A stretch of DNA of 64,000 nucleotides, from positions 20,050,001-20,114,000 of the forward strand of contig NC_079489.1 of assembly GCF_020520425.1 (NCBI RefSeq), in the 5' to 3' direction. The stretch is from Spinacia oleracea (Eukaryota > Streptophyta > Magnoliopsida > Caryophyllales > Amaranthaceae). Positions 42,515 to 54,245 of the stretch are shown piece after piece. The notes under the pieces are model-generated. The model did not search any database and had not been told where the DNA came from. It was given only the letters and a program-made list of their open reading frames with translations. Position numbers and translations under genes: made by a program. Within the stretch, counting starts at the first letter, position 1. The number at the start of each line of letters is the position of its first letter.

Positions 42515-44162
42515 TAGGTTACGTACCACTTCATTTCTTATTTGTGGTTTGATTATCAAGTGGTTTGATTCTCCCACGAGTTTAACTAAACATATTTTTC
42601 ATGAAATATCCCCAAATTTTAAAATAGTTCATCAATCGTCTATCAAATTTCCGAAATTTATAAAATACCCCTCATAAATGACTTAATACCCCAAATATCC
42701 CTTCATGACGTCATCATCCTCACAATCAACCAATTACGATCTAATTACCCACCTAATCCCTAATTAACCCCTATAATCCCTAATTACTCACCTAATTCCC
42801 CATTATCCCACGCATTAACCCATTAACCCATTAACCCACCCATTTCTTTTTCTTTTCTCTCTACCCTTCCTTCTTCCATTAACCCAATATACCCACCTCA
42901 AGGATTCCACCGGATTTTGATTCTCCGTCGCGGGAGAGGGCTTTTATCCATGGTTGTCCCCTTTGTTCACTGCCATTCTCGTCTCCAACAATAATCCATT
43001 TGACAATAGTCGGATGACAAAAATGAAAGACACCAATAATCCATTTCTTTTTCTTTTCTCTCTCCCCTTCCTTCAATGGTTTTCATGGATCTTCATGAGT
43101 TAAGGTAGCGATTTTCACCTTCGAAATACAACCAGCAGTTGGTGGAATCAGCAGCTCGACCACCACCATTAATTATGAACACAAATAGTCGTCTGATTTC
43201 TGGTAATTCTTAGATTTCCCGGCGTCTCTATACCTTTACTTTTGAAATACCACCGGCAGTTCCTCGGGAACTCGACAAGCATACTCTTTACAGTAGAAAT
43301 TGAAATCAATCATTTTGGGGGAAAATTAATCAATTTGGGCGAAAACCGACAATTAATCAATTTTGGAAAAAATCGAAAATCAATCAATTTGGGCGAAAAT
43401 CGACAAGCAAATTGAACTCGACAAACATACCTTCGCTGCTCTAATTTGGACGGAAATCCTAGTCTAATTTGTTTCCCAAAATAATAATTACATAATTTCT
43501 ATAAAAAAAATTAAATCGATAAATAAGAATTAAAACAAAAATAACATAATCGTTTTTTTTTATATGTAGTTATTATGTACGTCGTATGTTTTTTAATAAC
43601 GTTATGACATCATCTTCCGATAATTTATGCCGGAAAATGATTTCAGGTTGTAATTTAAAATAGATGTACAAGTTTAAGGTTGTAATTGACAAAATTAGAA
43701 ATTGAAGGTTATAATTGACAAATAGAAAACTTCATTAGGTTGTATTTGACAAATTTGCCATTTAAATATATAGATTGTCTATTTTGATAATTTATTTACG
43801 AAATACCCATTATGTGTTTCACTTGCCAATCCTTGAGATTGATTGGGCGGAGCTTGTTGGAGATGCTCTTATACCGAGTAAGTTTTATAACTCCACCAGC
43901 ATCCAAGAACTCCAGTCTTCCTATCCTCCACTGTCTTGTTCGCGGGTGAAATACTGTAAGTAAAACTCTGTTATCCAATGATTCAATTTCTCTCAGACCC
44001 TAAATTTGGAGATATTGTGTAAGTTCCCATTCCTTATCCAACTATTTTTATCTTTAGAACCAATTGAATTTAGATTTTGATTTACTCCGTTTTGTTTAAT
44101 TTGTTAGTATAGACTTGAAGTTTCTGCCAAGTTTTTCAATTTTGTAATCTAAATAAGGTAAA
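42515..44162. other. Intergenic region upstream of the RAP gene
   Basis: Low-complexity CCTAATTA/ACCCA sequence at 42720-42845 and degenerate repeats of GGTTGTAATTGACAAA at 43640-43760. No convincing ORF. The last 150-200 bases should hold the promoter and leader of the RAP gene; I see no clear TATA box. Confidence 0.5.
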
Positions 44163-47100
44163 ATGGAAGTGTTGTCAGGTGCATTTTACGGCGAAACATG
44201 TTTGAAGCCCTTAATTCTTAGTGATAAATCTAGTTCAAAGTTGTTATTGGGTAGAATAGCAAATGGGGTTTTGGATAGAAAGCTGGAAACTGGATATTTT
44301 GGTAGGAATTGTTGGGGTTTTAGAAAAATTGGTATTTTTGCTGTTAAGGCTATAGATGAGAAACAGCAAGTGCCTGAAGTGGATGATTGGAAACTTGAAT
44401 TTCTAGGGAAAGGCCGCCCTTTAGGTTCACAACCTCTCGAAAAAAAGAAGAAATTGGAGAATTCGAGGTTGTTGAGGGATTCAGATGGTATGGATTGGTG
44501 TGTGAGGGCAAGGAGTGTTGCGTTGAAATCGATTGAGGATAGGGGGATGGAGCGAGTTATGGAGAATATGGTGAGTCGTAAGGCTAAAAAGAAGAAGAAG
44601 AATAAGAAGAATAAGGGCATAATAGACAAGAAAGTTAAGGTAGATGATGAGGACTTTGATTTTGATTCTGATGATGAGAATGATGCTAGTCCTGTAGATA
44701 ATATGGATCACCTACTTAACGCGGTTGGTATGCTTGGAGATGGAATGTTTGAGGAGAGAAAGAAGGAAACAATGGAGACATTTATTCAGAGGTTGTCACA
44801 ATTTGGTAGTCAGCCATCTGACCGGAAAAAAGAGGTTAACTTAAACAGAATGGTTGTTGATGCGCAGACAGCACAAGAGGTGTTGGAGGTGGTATCTGAA
44901 ATGATAATTTCTGTTGGGAAAGGTTTGAGCCCTTCCCCGCTCTCTCCTCTGAATCTTGCTACTGCCATCCATAGGATTGCAAAGAATATGGAGAAAGTGT
45001 CAATGGTTGAAACTCGAAGGTTGGCCTTTGCTCGTCAAAGGGAGATGTCTATGCTTGTTGGTATTGCAATGACTTCACTCCCAGAGTGCTCAGCGCAAGG
45101 TATCTCAAATATTGCTTGGGCTTTGTCTAAGATTGGAGGTGACCTCCTGTATATGACGGAAATGGATAGAGTTGCAGAGATTTCCATGACAAAAGTTGGT
45201 GAATTTAATTCCCAAAATGTAGCTAATGTTGCTGGTGCATTTGCCTCAATGAGACACTCTGCACCAGATCTCTTTGTAGAGTTGTCTAAGAAAGCTTCTG
45301 AGATTATTCATACTTTTCATCCACAAGAGCTTGCCCAATTGTTGTGGGCTTTTGCTTTTTTAAATGAACCAGCTGATCATTTGCTTGAAGCTTTAGAAAA
45401 TGTTTATAAGGATCAAGATCAGTTTCAATGTAGCTCAATTAGGGGTTCATTAAGCCATGACGAAGCTGGACTTGCTGACGCTGAAGGTCCGAGTCCTTTT
45501 ATCCTTAGATTCAATAGGGATCAGCTTGGTAATATAGCTTGGTCTTATGCTGCTCTTGGTGAGATGGACCGCAATTTCTTTTTCAATGTGTGGAAAACTC
45601 TGCAAAATTTTGAGGAAGAAAGAATTACAGATCAGTACAGGGAGGATGTTATGTTCGCGTCACAAGTCTATTTGGTAAACCAGTGCTTGAAAGTTGAGTA
45701 TTCTCATCTTCAGCTGTCTTTAAGAAATGATGTTGAGGAAAAGATTGCCCGTGCTGGGAGAACTAGGAGATTTAATCAAAAGGTTACGTCATCATTCCAA
45801 AAAGAGGTTGCTCGTCTACTTTACGGTACTGGGCTAGATTGGGTGAAAGAATATGACTTGGATGCATACACATTAGATGCAGCCTTGATTGACAAGAGAG
45901 TTGCTCTTGAAATTGATGGACCTACTCATTTTTCCAGAAATTCAGGTAAAATTCAGATTATACCTTACATTTTCTATACATCTTTTCATCCAAGGCATTA
46001 ATTTTTTTTCTATATGTTTTAGCCTGTATGAAGCATAACATAGTTGAGTTTGCAGGAGTCCCTCTTGGACATACTGTGCTGAAACGGAGATATGTTTCTG
46101 CTTTTGGTTGGGATCCTGTATCAGTTTCTCATCAAGAAGTGAGTCTCCTGAAACATTTTCTTCCTTTCTGTAATCGTTGTTTTTGAACTGTGCTGCATTA
46201 TTTGAGCATATTGTGTTTACCTAAAGTCCTAAGACATGTAAATCCTAAATTTTAAATCACAAAAATTTCCAACATATTGCACATGTTCCCCTATGGGGGT
46301 AAGATCAATTATATTTGGAGTGAAAAACATGCGTCTTAAATGTTGGCAAACAAGTTGAACGGAAGCTATCATACATGTGTCAAACCACACCTAAAATCGT
46401 AAAAATAGTTTATTTACAATAAACGGTAATGAGAGCAGAGCAACGATATAATTAGATCCAATCTAATAGCTGAGAAAAGATAAGAAAAAAAATCTCATTT
46501 TGGTATAACTTCGTGTATAATAAGCAAGTATAGAGTACTCATATTTGCAGTCTAGATTCTAGAATAATCATCTCTAGGTTACTTCTGAGAGTTTGAAATA
46601 GATATAAACTACTCCGTATGAATGATGTTCATTTTCTGTGCTATGTAATTGAAGTAAATGATTTGACAAAAGGAAAACATGACTTTGTTCATCCACTTCT
46701 TCCTTGAGCTTAATTTTGTAATGATGATTGTTTGACAAATGAGGAGACCAAGCTTTTTTAAGATGCAAGCTAGATCAAGAAAGGTGTCTGTTTTGTACGG
46801 AATAACTGGCGTTCTTTATTGTAGTCTAGGCAGCCTTATGTCCTACGTATGTTTTCCTTACCTGGAATTCAGAGAATTCTACATTGAAACAATCTCTTTT
46901 TCTAAGTCACAGTTATCTTAATCTGAAAATTGACCGGTAATAACTTATACTCGTCTCACAATGCCTTAGGCATGTAACCATGTATGTAGTCAAGAAAAGT
47001 TCTGCTCTTTTTTCTTTAAGAACTATGATGATCCATTGATCCCAACTCTTTCTCTCCCTGTTCTTTTTACGTGCTAATTTTCAGAAAACATCATTATCGT

Positions 47101-47540
47101 TTTTGTTTTCATGTTTTACCTGGATTTTGCAATTCGTTATGATAACAGTTTTGCTTGATGATACTGCCGTATTCTTCTTTTACCTTTACGATTCATTCTC
47201 CTAGTTCTTCCGTATGAAGTCTGAAGTGAGTCGATCGAATTTTACTGGTAGTGGATATTTGAGTTTGTCAGAGCCTCAGAGGGCTGAACCACAGCCCTTA
47301 TAGACTCCCACATAACCTAGTATTCAGTTACAAATAATGACAGTTGAAGTAAAAAAAATTATCTGGATCATTGAAGTTAAAAGTGCTATTTTTGGATCAG
47401 ATTGATCTCTGTCATCTGCTTGTTTTACCTGCTTATGAATTGCTGATGCATTTCCTTTATCATTGTAGTGGCAAGAATTAGAAGGAAGTGTTGAGCAAGA
47501 AGAATACTTGAGACAAATTTTGAAAGATTATGTAGGGTGA
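44163..47540 (+). CDS. RAP: Chloroplast RAP-domain octotricopeptide-repeat protein
   Basis: Exons 44163-45945, 46056-46138 and 47469-47540; introns are GT-AG, and the sum is 1938 bases, 645 aa. Features in order: an N-terminal region fit for a transit peptide; a Lys-rich and Asp/Glu-rich linker (residues 135-185); octotricopeptide-type helical repeats (ISNIAWALSKIGG, NVANVAGAFASMRH, ELAQLLWAFAFLNEP, QLGNIAWSYAALGEM); and a C-terminal RAP domain (RVALEIDGPTHFSRN, then VPLGHTVLKRRYV across the intron) with PD-(D/E)XK-like residues. It closely resembles Arabidopsis RAP, a chloroplast protein that binds the 16S rRNA precursor leader for its trimming. The gene looks intact. The exon 1 frame runs about 50 bases past the donor, but exon 2 carries the rest of the RAP motif. 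Confidence 0.9.
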
Positions 47541-48492
47541 GATTTTACCTTCATACAGTAGAAGCAGAAAATGTGGATGTGCTGATCATTCGATATGTTG
47601 GACTTGACTGAAAATAGAAGCTGGACTTTCAATGCCTGTGTTACATTATTTATAGGAACAGGACTAATCTGTATATTCTGTTTACCCGATTAATGTAAAT
47701 TTGTAATGCAAATATGTTTGTGTCATTTGATCATCGTGTTTCAGCATGTTGTGCAATTTGTTACTTTGGTTTAGATCTGATCTGAATTGAACTTAATTTA
47801 ACTTAACTGAATAGAATTGAACTTAACTGAACTAAATATTAGTAAAATAAATAAATAATAATACTCCCTCCGTCCCAGAATATTCGTTACACTTTTCTTT
47901 TTCATCTGTCCCAGATTACTCGTTATACTTTTTTTCCAACCCATTTAAAGAAAGTTTTTATTATATTTTAATAGATGTTATTTTCTCACTTTGACCCACC
48001 ACACAAATATTTTAATCTCAACTCCTCTATCATTCAATATAAAAATATTAGTCTTATATGCACGCGATACGTGCGAGATTATACACAAACTAAAATTATA
48101 GATGGATATATTGTCACAAACCAAACCAAATTACATAACTCATGGCGATTTTCCTTAAAATAAGAAATAAACACAATTTACTCAAATTTAGTACTAAAAA
48201 GTAAAAAACAATTAAAACACTTCAAAATTTGCATCATATTACTTAATTTCTTCTTTCGTAGATGTTTTTCCCGGGATTGTTGATTCTTTTCCTTGATGCG
48301 TTTGCACTTTTGATCGAACTCCTTGATGTCAGTTGATTTCCTAATTTGTTACAGAATTATACAGAATATTAGGCGTGATTTATGTCATTTGATTTCTAAT
48401 TTATTACAGATTATGTACTCCGTAATTGATAGCCTAAAATTACGCTAACAGCTATAGCCTAGCACTAAGCTAATTATTTACACTAATATAAA

Positions 48493-48523
48493 CCTGGTCC
48501 ATGCTAACTTAGCGTGGACCAGG
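48493..48523. repeat. Near-perfect 31-bp palindrome
   Basis: CCTGGTCCATGCTAA and TTAGCGTGGACCAGG surround a single C; 14 of 15 pairs are Watson-Crick and one is G-T. Confidence 0.8.
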
Positions 48524-49194
48524 GCAACGGAGTAATTTGTATGGGCAATATGTGTAAATGTACGTCATATGACAGTTATTTTGTGGTTTTAAATAGTAAC
48601 TATATGCGTATTACAGTAACTATGTGTTTTAAAGAGTTACTATATGTTTTGTAGAGTTTCAATGCGATTTTTGTCTAGCCCACTTTATATACGTTTTAAA
48701 CTTTTTTATTTTTCAAAATTTCAGATCTGCATTCTGGTCATTTCTCTTTAATTTCTCTCTCTTCATTTTCTCTCTATGTTTTTCAAAATTTAGCCCAAAT
48801 TTCTAGGTTTTGTTCGATTTTCTTCGTAATTATCTTATAATTCTTATAATTTGATCTATTAGGTGAGGAAAAATTGGAGGAAGTAGTAGATCAAGAAGGA
48901 GGTTCGTCGTTGCCGAAACCGAATCGAAGAATTTGCGCTCGTCTACAAATCTTCGCAAGAATTTTTAGAGATCACATATCGGTTTGTTGTTTTTTAAAGA
49001 ATTTTAAGTCTATTTTTATTTAAAATTGAAAATATTTGTTGTTTTGGAGAAATTAATGTTTTTGTTTTGCCAAAATAATATTTTCACTTCGCCAATTCGA
49101 TCAGTGACTTTATGATTTTAAATAGTAACTATATGAGTAATACAATAACTATATGGTTCAAAGAGGTACTATGTAATTTTAATGGTTATTATAT

Positions 49195-49315
49195 GTGTAC
49201 AATAGTTACTATATTATTTTAATGTTTACTATATGTGTACAATAGTTACTATATTATTTTAATGTTTACTATATGTGTACAATAGTTACTATATGTGTAC
49301 CATAGTTATTATTTT
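49195..49315. repeat. 40-bp tandem repeat
   Basis: The unit TTACTATATGTGTACAATAG plus TTACTATATTATTTTAATG is repeated about three times. Related, more diverged units continue on both sides. Confidence 0.75.
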
Positions 49316-49897
49316 GTTGAGTGATTTGAAATGTTTGTTGTTTTGTTGAAATTAAGGTTAGTGTTTCACATAGTTAGTATATAAATCATGTAGTTACCTT
49401 TAATTTATGTTGCGAAATAGTGTTTTTAATAGTCACTGGAATGTTCGTTGTGTTTATGTTAGTAGTAGTTTTTAGAGTAACTATTTTTTTTTAAGTTACT
49501 ATAGTAACTTTAAAACAATAACTATGTGTTTAAAATAGTTACTATGTTTTTTAGAAAGTTATTATAAGTTTAAAACAGTAACTATGTGCTTAAGATAGTT
49601 ATTATATTATGAACAGTTTATAGTGACTTTTGATAAATAATACTCCCTCCGTTTCTAAATACGTGTCCAGTTCCTAAATATGGCGTTCCCTTTTAAGTGT
49701 CCACTTCCCATTTTTTGACTTAAAATCTTTCCAAATATACCCCTAAAGTTCTAAACAATTACAAACATTACCTAATTCTCCCAATTATTTAATTCGAAAA
49801 AATATTAAAATAATAAAAAAAATGACTTTTTTTTTTTAAAAGGGGGAAGTCCGACATGGGGAGTTGGGGTTTTTATGGGGAACATTAATTGTCCCCC

Positions 49898-51370
49898 TGT
49901 AGACACCTACTTTTGTCCCCATTCCCGAAAGGGAAGGTTCAATGATGAAAGCGTAAATCTCCACTTGACAACGCATCTTCTATAAAATAACGAATCTCAA
50001 TTCCCCTTTTCATTTCACCCAAAACCTGCTATTTATAGAAACCTGCTATTTATGGAAACCTGCTAAAAATAGTAATTGCCGTAATGGGTAGTTGTTAAAA
50101 GTGGCAAGTCATAAAAGATAGAAACCTGTTAGAACTAGGTGTTGCACTCCAACATAAATCCTGAATGAGATAGAAATTGCGAGAGAATCCTATTCCTAAT
50201 ATGATTCGAAAGTAAGAGTCACGTATTAATTAAAATCATAGCGAGCCTAGAGTTCATAACGGGCCCAGACGCATCCCGTCACAAGGTTAATACGCACTAA
50301 AAGACTCAATTAAATCTCAAATACTCCGGATTCTAGGAATCCGCATCTGACTAAGAAAACAGCCCAGACCCTATTTTCAACGCCTGGTTCTGGGCGCCAA
50401 AATCTTCGGCGCCCAGGCCTGGGCGCTGAAAATACCTGGTACGTGTTTTTTCCTAATTCCTTGTGGATTAGAGTTCTACAATTCTATCTTTCCACGAACT
50501 CTTTTCTATAAATAGGGCCTTAAGTTCGACGTGAAAACAACAACACGCAATTATTATTCTGAGTATTGACTCTAAACCCCTAAGCCTAAGCCTCACACTG
50601 CAAAACTGATCACGCGTTCTGTCGCAATCGATCCATAAATCGAACAGAACGTATCCCGTCCCATAATTTGAGATTCGTTAAATAAAAGGAGAAATAGCAA
50701 AGTCAAAGTGGTTAGTTTTGTGAGAACGGTGACGCACCTCTCAAGGGTGCGTCGTAATGTGTCCCTTTTCCATGGTTTAATTGCTTTCCTCGCCCTTTTA
50801 TGAACTGTTAAACTAACTAAAATCTGATTGTTCGATCACGCTTAATAAATATGATATTTTTGGGAAATTGGATTATCATGCTAGGTACCTTAAAACAATC
50901 TAAATCAGATAATCGCGTTCGATCTAGTACTATATGTTGCATATTATTAAAATCAACTCAGATTAGTTTAATAGTTAACACATGTCCCTTCAATTATTTA
51001 TGCTGAGCTAGTAAGGATATCCTGCCTCTGGATTTATCGAAGAGCGAGTACTCCTCTCGGTAGTTACAGTCCCCCGAACCCTCAATCTCTACCCTGCGGG
51101 TGTACGTTGAGCGATCCCCACCACCAGGGATCACAAGGGAACCTACGACCGTCGTGGTCAAACATAATTGCACTCCCTTTATGTCACGATAACCGGGTTT
51201 TGTCAGTTTTTCTCATTGTCGTTCAAAACTGAATGGCGACTCCTATATTACTAGTCAATTGGGTGTAAACTCACAGGAAATCCAATTACACTTGATTTGA
51301 CAAAAAGAAGCATCACACCCACGAGGGACGAGGTCACGCATTAGCCTCGTGCTTTTTCGACCCCCTCACA
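49898..51370 (+). repeat. 5' LTR of element C
   Basis: TGTAGACACC...CCCCCTCACA. TATAAATA box at 50507-50514. A palindromic doublet lies about 75-130 bases before it (50376-50432). Confidence 0.94.
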
Positions 51371-51371
51371 G

Positions 51372-51389
51372 TGGCGACTCCACTGGGGA
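51372..51389 (+). other. Primer-binding site of element C
   Basis: TGGCGACTCCACTGGGGA starts one base after the LTR. The TGG start fits a tRNA CCA end. I tentatively match it to tRNA-Arg, as reported for Ogre/Tat elements, from memory. Confidence 0.65.
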
Positions 51390-53900
51390 TAGTGAAGGAA
51401 ATACTCGTGCTTGTAGGTAATCAAAATAGCCGAAGGGTGAAACGATCATACCCCGCGTTTATTTCCCCATCAAGTTGGGACGACCTGAAAATCAGCATAT
51501 TAATGTGAACGGACAGAACCACATAACGAATCTTGGCTCCCTTGGTGTTTCATCTCGGGAGTTGGGACTAAGGATACACATCGCCAACCGGGGGGTGCAT
51601 ACGCTTCGAATGTTGTCCACTCGGCACTTTCGCTAGTAGTACACCCGTCCCAAACCCAATCGCTCGCCCACTATGTCCCTCTCGCCTGCATGCCCCATTG
51701 GCTTGCACTTGCGGGTTGGCCTTCTGGGGAGAAATTCGTCTGTTGAAAGCACTACCCCGACTGGGGCATGTGGTGGATCTACGATAGAAGCGGTACCAAG
51801 CCAGGCGCAAATAACTACCCATAGAAGCCTATCATAAACTACATGACATATTATTATTGCCTCATGATGGAATGTTAGTTATGTGTAGCAAAATATATGA
51901 TTGTGTGTGACAAACTATCCTAGAAAAACCAACGACCTTCAAAATTGCCCAAACATTCATAAACCAATTTGCCAAAGAGTTATACCGAAATACGTGTTCC
52001 GCAAACCCGAACGATCGCCACAAAAATAAGTGACGCTCGGGATGGCCTGTAACGAATCCCACAAACGCTGCACAACGCGTAAAGGACGTTATTGGGAAAG
52101 CACGCAAAATCGAAGTCGCATAAACAAAAGTAGACGCAAACAGAAAACGAGAACCAGCCAGGGACGCATTTTCAACGCCCCTGGCTGGGCGCCAGAATTT
52201 CTCACGCCCTACGCTGGGCGCTGATGTTGCTGCCTGGCCTTTTGGTCAGGCACAACACCCTCGGTGCCCACGCATGAAGAAAATGTGTAGCAAAAAAAAA
52301 AAACTTTTCGTGAATTTTTTTTTGCTACGAGGGCGTATGAAAAAGCACTCGATTCCAAAAGCGACTTATAAAACAATAACCCTTTGTGTTGTTGTTAGGC
52401 CTCCTATGACGACAATGTTCGGCACCAAAACCGAGCATGCTAGTTTAAAAAAAATAAAAAAAAAACCTTGAATGTCACATGGGCTAGGTATTCCAAAAAA
52501 AATAATGTTTAAATGAAGTTTTCAAAGAAAAATAATGTTCGAATAAAAAATAAGTAAATCCGAGTCTAGACTAGGCTACGCCGAAGTACAATCTAAATCC
52601 TAAGTCTTAGTTGTCTTATCCATAGAATCGGTCCTAATGCTTGGTGTCGTTCTGCAAATAAAAAGGTTAAAACATATTGAGTATCCCTTCCTAACATTTA
52701 AATCAATAAGCACCCATATGTAATTGTCATCTCTTGCCAAGAGTCTACGGCCTCAATACTCTCTCTCACCAATAAAAAGAATATATTATAGTATTTGCAA
52801 AATGGAAACGGTCACATTCTGGAAATCATTCCCCCATAGTCGCACAACCCCCAAAGTGAACCTAAGGTGTTAATACCATTGGCAAAGAAAAAAATTAATG
52901 GCCCCAAGGCTTATAATCACATTGGGTCACGACTATCATAGTCCTCTCGAGTCACTCGCTCCTTGAAATACTACTAAGTACGGACTAAAAGATTTTCCAT
53001 GAATGCAACATGACCAACCATGAAAATACCCAAATCGGCATACCATAAGGCTACCATTGGGGTAAAGCAATACACACTAAGAGAGAAGATGCACTAATGA
53101 TTCTAGTCTTGCAAAAATAAAAATTCGATCTCCCAAATTAACTAACTTGCCAACATTAAGCAAAATGGCGCATGACAAATGAACACCCAAGGGTTAAAAT
53201 CTAAAGTGTCAACCAACGAAAGTTATGGTCCTATTAGCCTAAGTCTGAGAGTCGCTTGGTCAAGTATTATAGGCTTACGCCACGTCATTATTTTGAGTCT
53301 AGGCCGCCTCCTTAAATTCATACACGGGTTATAATCAGAGAGATTAATGAAAGCTCGAGTCTAAATCACAACTTCCAATTAAATCCCGAAAACTGGAATC
53401 TGAAAAGAAGCAAAAAAAATTATTTTCGATGTAATTCTTTCGTTAAATTTCAATAAAGTAAAAACAAGATTTTGAATCTACGCTATTTGCACATTTTAAG
53501 AAACGACTAAATACGCTTGCAAAGTAAGACAATTTAAAGGTCCACCCTAGGCCTACTAAAATTAAAGGTCCACCCTAGGCCTACTAAAGTTAAAAGGTCC
53601 ACTATAGGCCTACCAAACGAGGCTCACTCAGTCTCGCCTCGTGACTCAAAGACCACAACCATCTACCTTTTAGCCCAAATAAAAAATTGAAGTATTTATG
53701 TTGGGGAGAAATCCCACGCAAAAAGAAGAAAGATAGAAAGAGAAAAGGGAGAGTGAAGAGAGCGAACCATGATATACTTAAAGAGAAAAAGAAAAGGGAG
53801 AGCGAAAAGAGCGAGCCATGAAGTACTTAGCCCGTACCTCCCAAAAGTGCGAAATTTACCCAAGTAAACGAAGGAAAAGAATTGAGTCAACCAATCCAAA
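51390..53900 (+). other. Element C interior, left part
   Basis: No coding sequence identified. Holds one palindromic doublet (52170-52224) and a short tandem of GGTCCACCCTAGGCCTACTAAA (53540-53620). Confidence 0.65.
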
Positions 53901-54245
53901 TCATAAAATTCTACAGTGTCTACCTTTTCCAATCCTTATGTTCTTAGACGCCTTCGCTCTGGGGCTCCTGTTCAGCTCATTTAACCCATCCATGTTCTCA
54001 TTTCCATAACCCAAGAAACCATTACCTCGACTCTTGTTCCTGAACTTGTTATCAACTGCAAACCACGTACGACAATTGACACGTGCGTCATACCCGTTAT
54101 TTCCCAAACCTGCTCTTACACCACCATTAGCATAATGACCATATAACTTGTTTGGATACATCCTGTTGATATACCCTTGAGCCGTCCCCATGCTACTCAT
54201 CGGCCTTGGTTGATGTAAACTCATGACACTAGCTTGAGGCTGCAA
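53901..54245 (-). pseudogene. Captured fragment of a YTH-domain (ECT-type) m6A-reader gene
   Basis: About 95 codons in one frame match the low-complexity region just before the YTH domain of plant ECT proteins: LHQPRPMSSMGTAQGYINRM, YPNKLYG, a Gly/Asn-rich middle with NGYDARVNCRTWFAVDNKF, then GYGNENMDGLNELNRSPRAK. The YTH domain itself and the N-terminus are absent, and the frame ends in non-homologous sequence (RHCRIL, stop at 53901). It lies antisense to the transcription of element C. Because no other retroelement protein resembles this, a transduced host exon is the simplest reading. I rely on recognising the motif pattern, not on an alignment. Confidence 0.72.

Larger units (their letters stand above)
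47541..49897. other. AT-rich intergenic region with MITE fragments and repeats
   Basis: Contains GAACTTAACTGAACT repeats (47780-47835), two CTCCCTCCGT Stowaway-like left ends without partners (47872 and 49644), a 31-bp palindrome (48493-48523), and many ATAGTTACTATATGTG units (48580-49620). No gene seen. Confidence 0.6.

Noticed and set aside
45946..46001. Extension of the RAP gene exon 1 to the stop at 46001
   Set aside because: A clean donor at 45946 and exons 2 and 3 that continue the RAP domain in phase make the spliced model far better.
47872..49700. Stowaway MITEs starting at 47872 and 49644
   Set aside because: Only left ends (CTCCCTCCGT) are present. No inverted partner with TA flank was found, so complete elements are not claimed.
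53696..53932. Hydrophobic 78-codon minus-strand ORF in element C
   Set aside because: Overlaps the end of the captured ECT fragment in another frame and consists of purine-run translation; no support.
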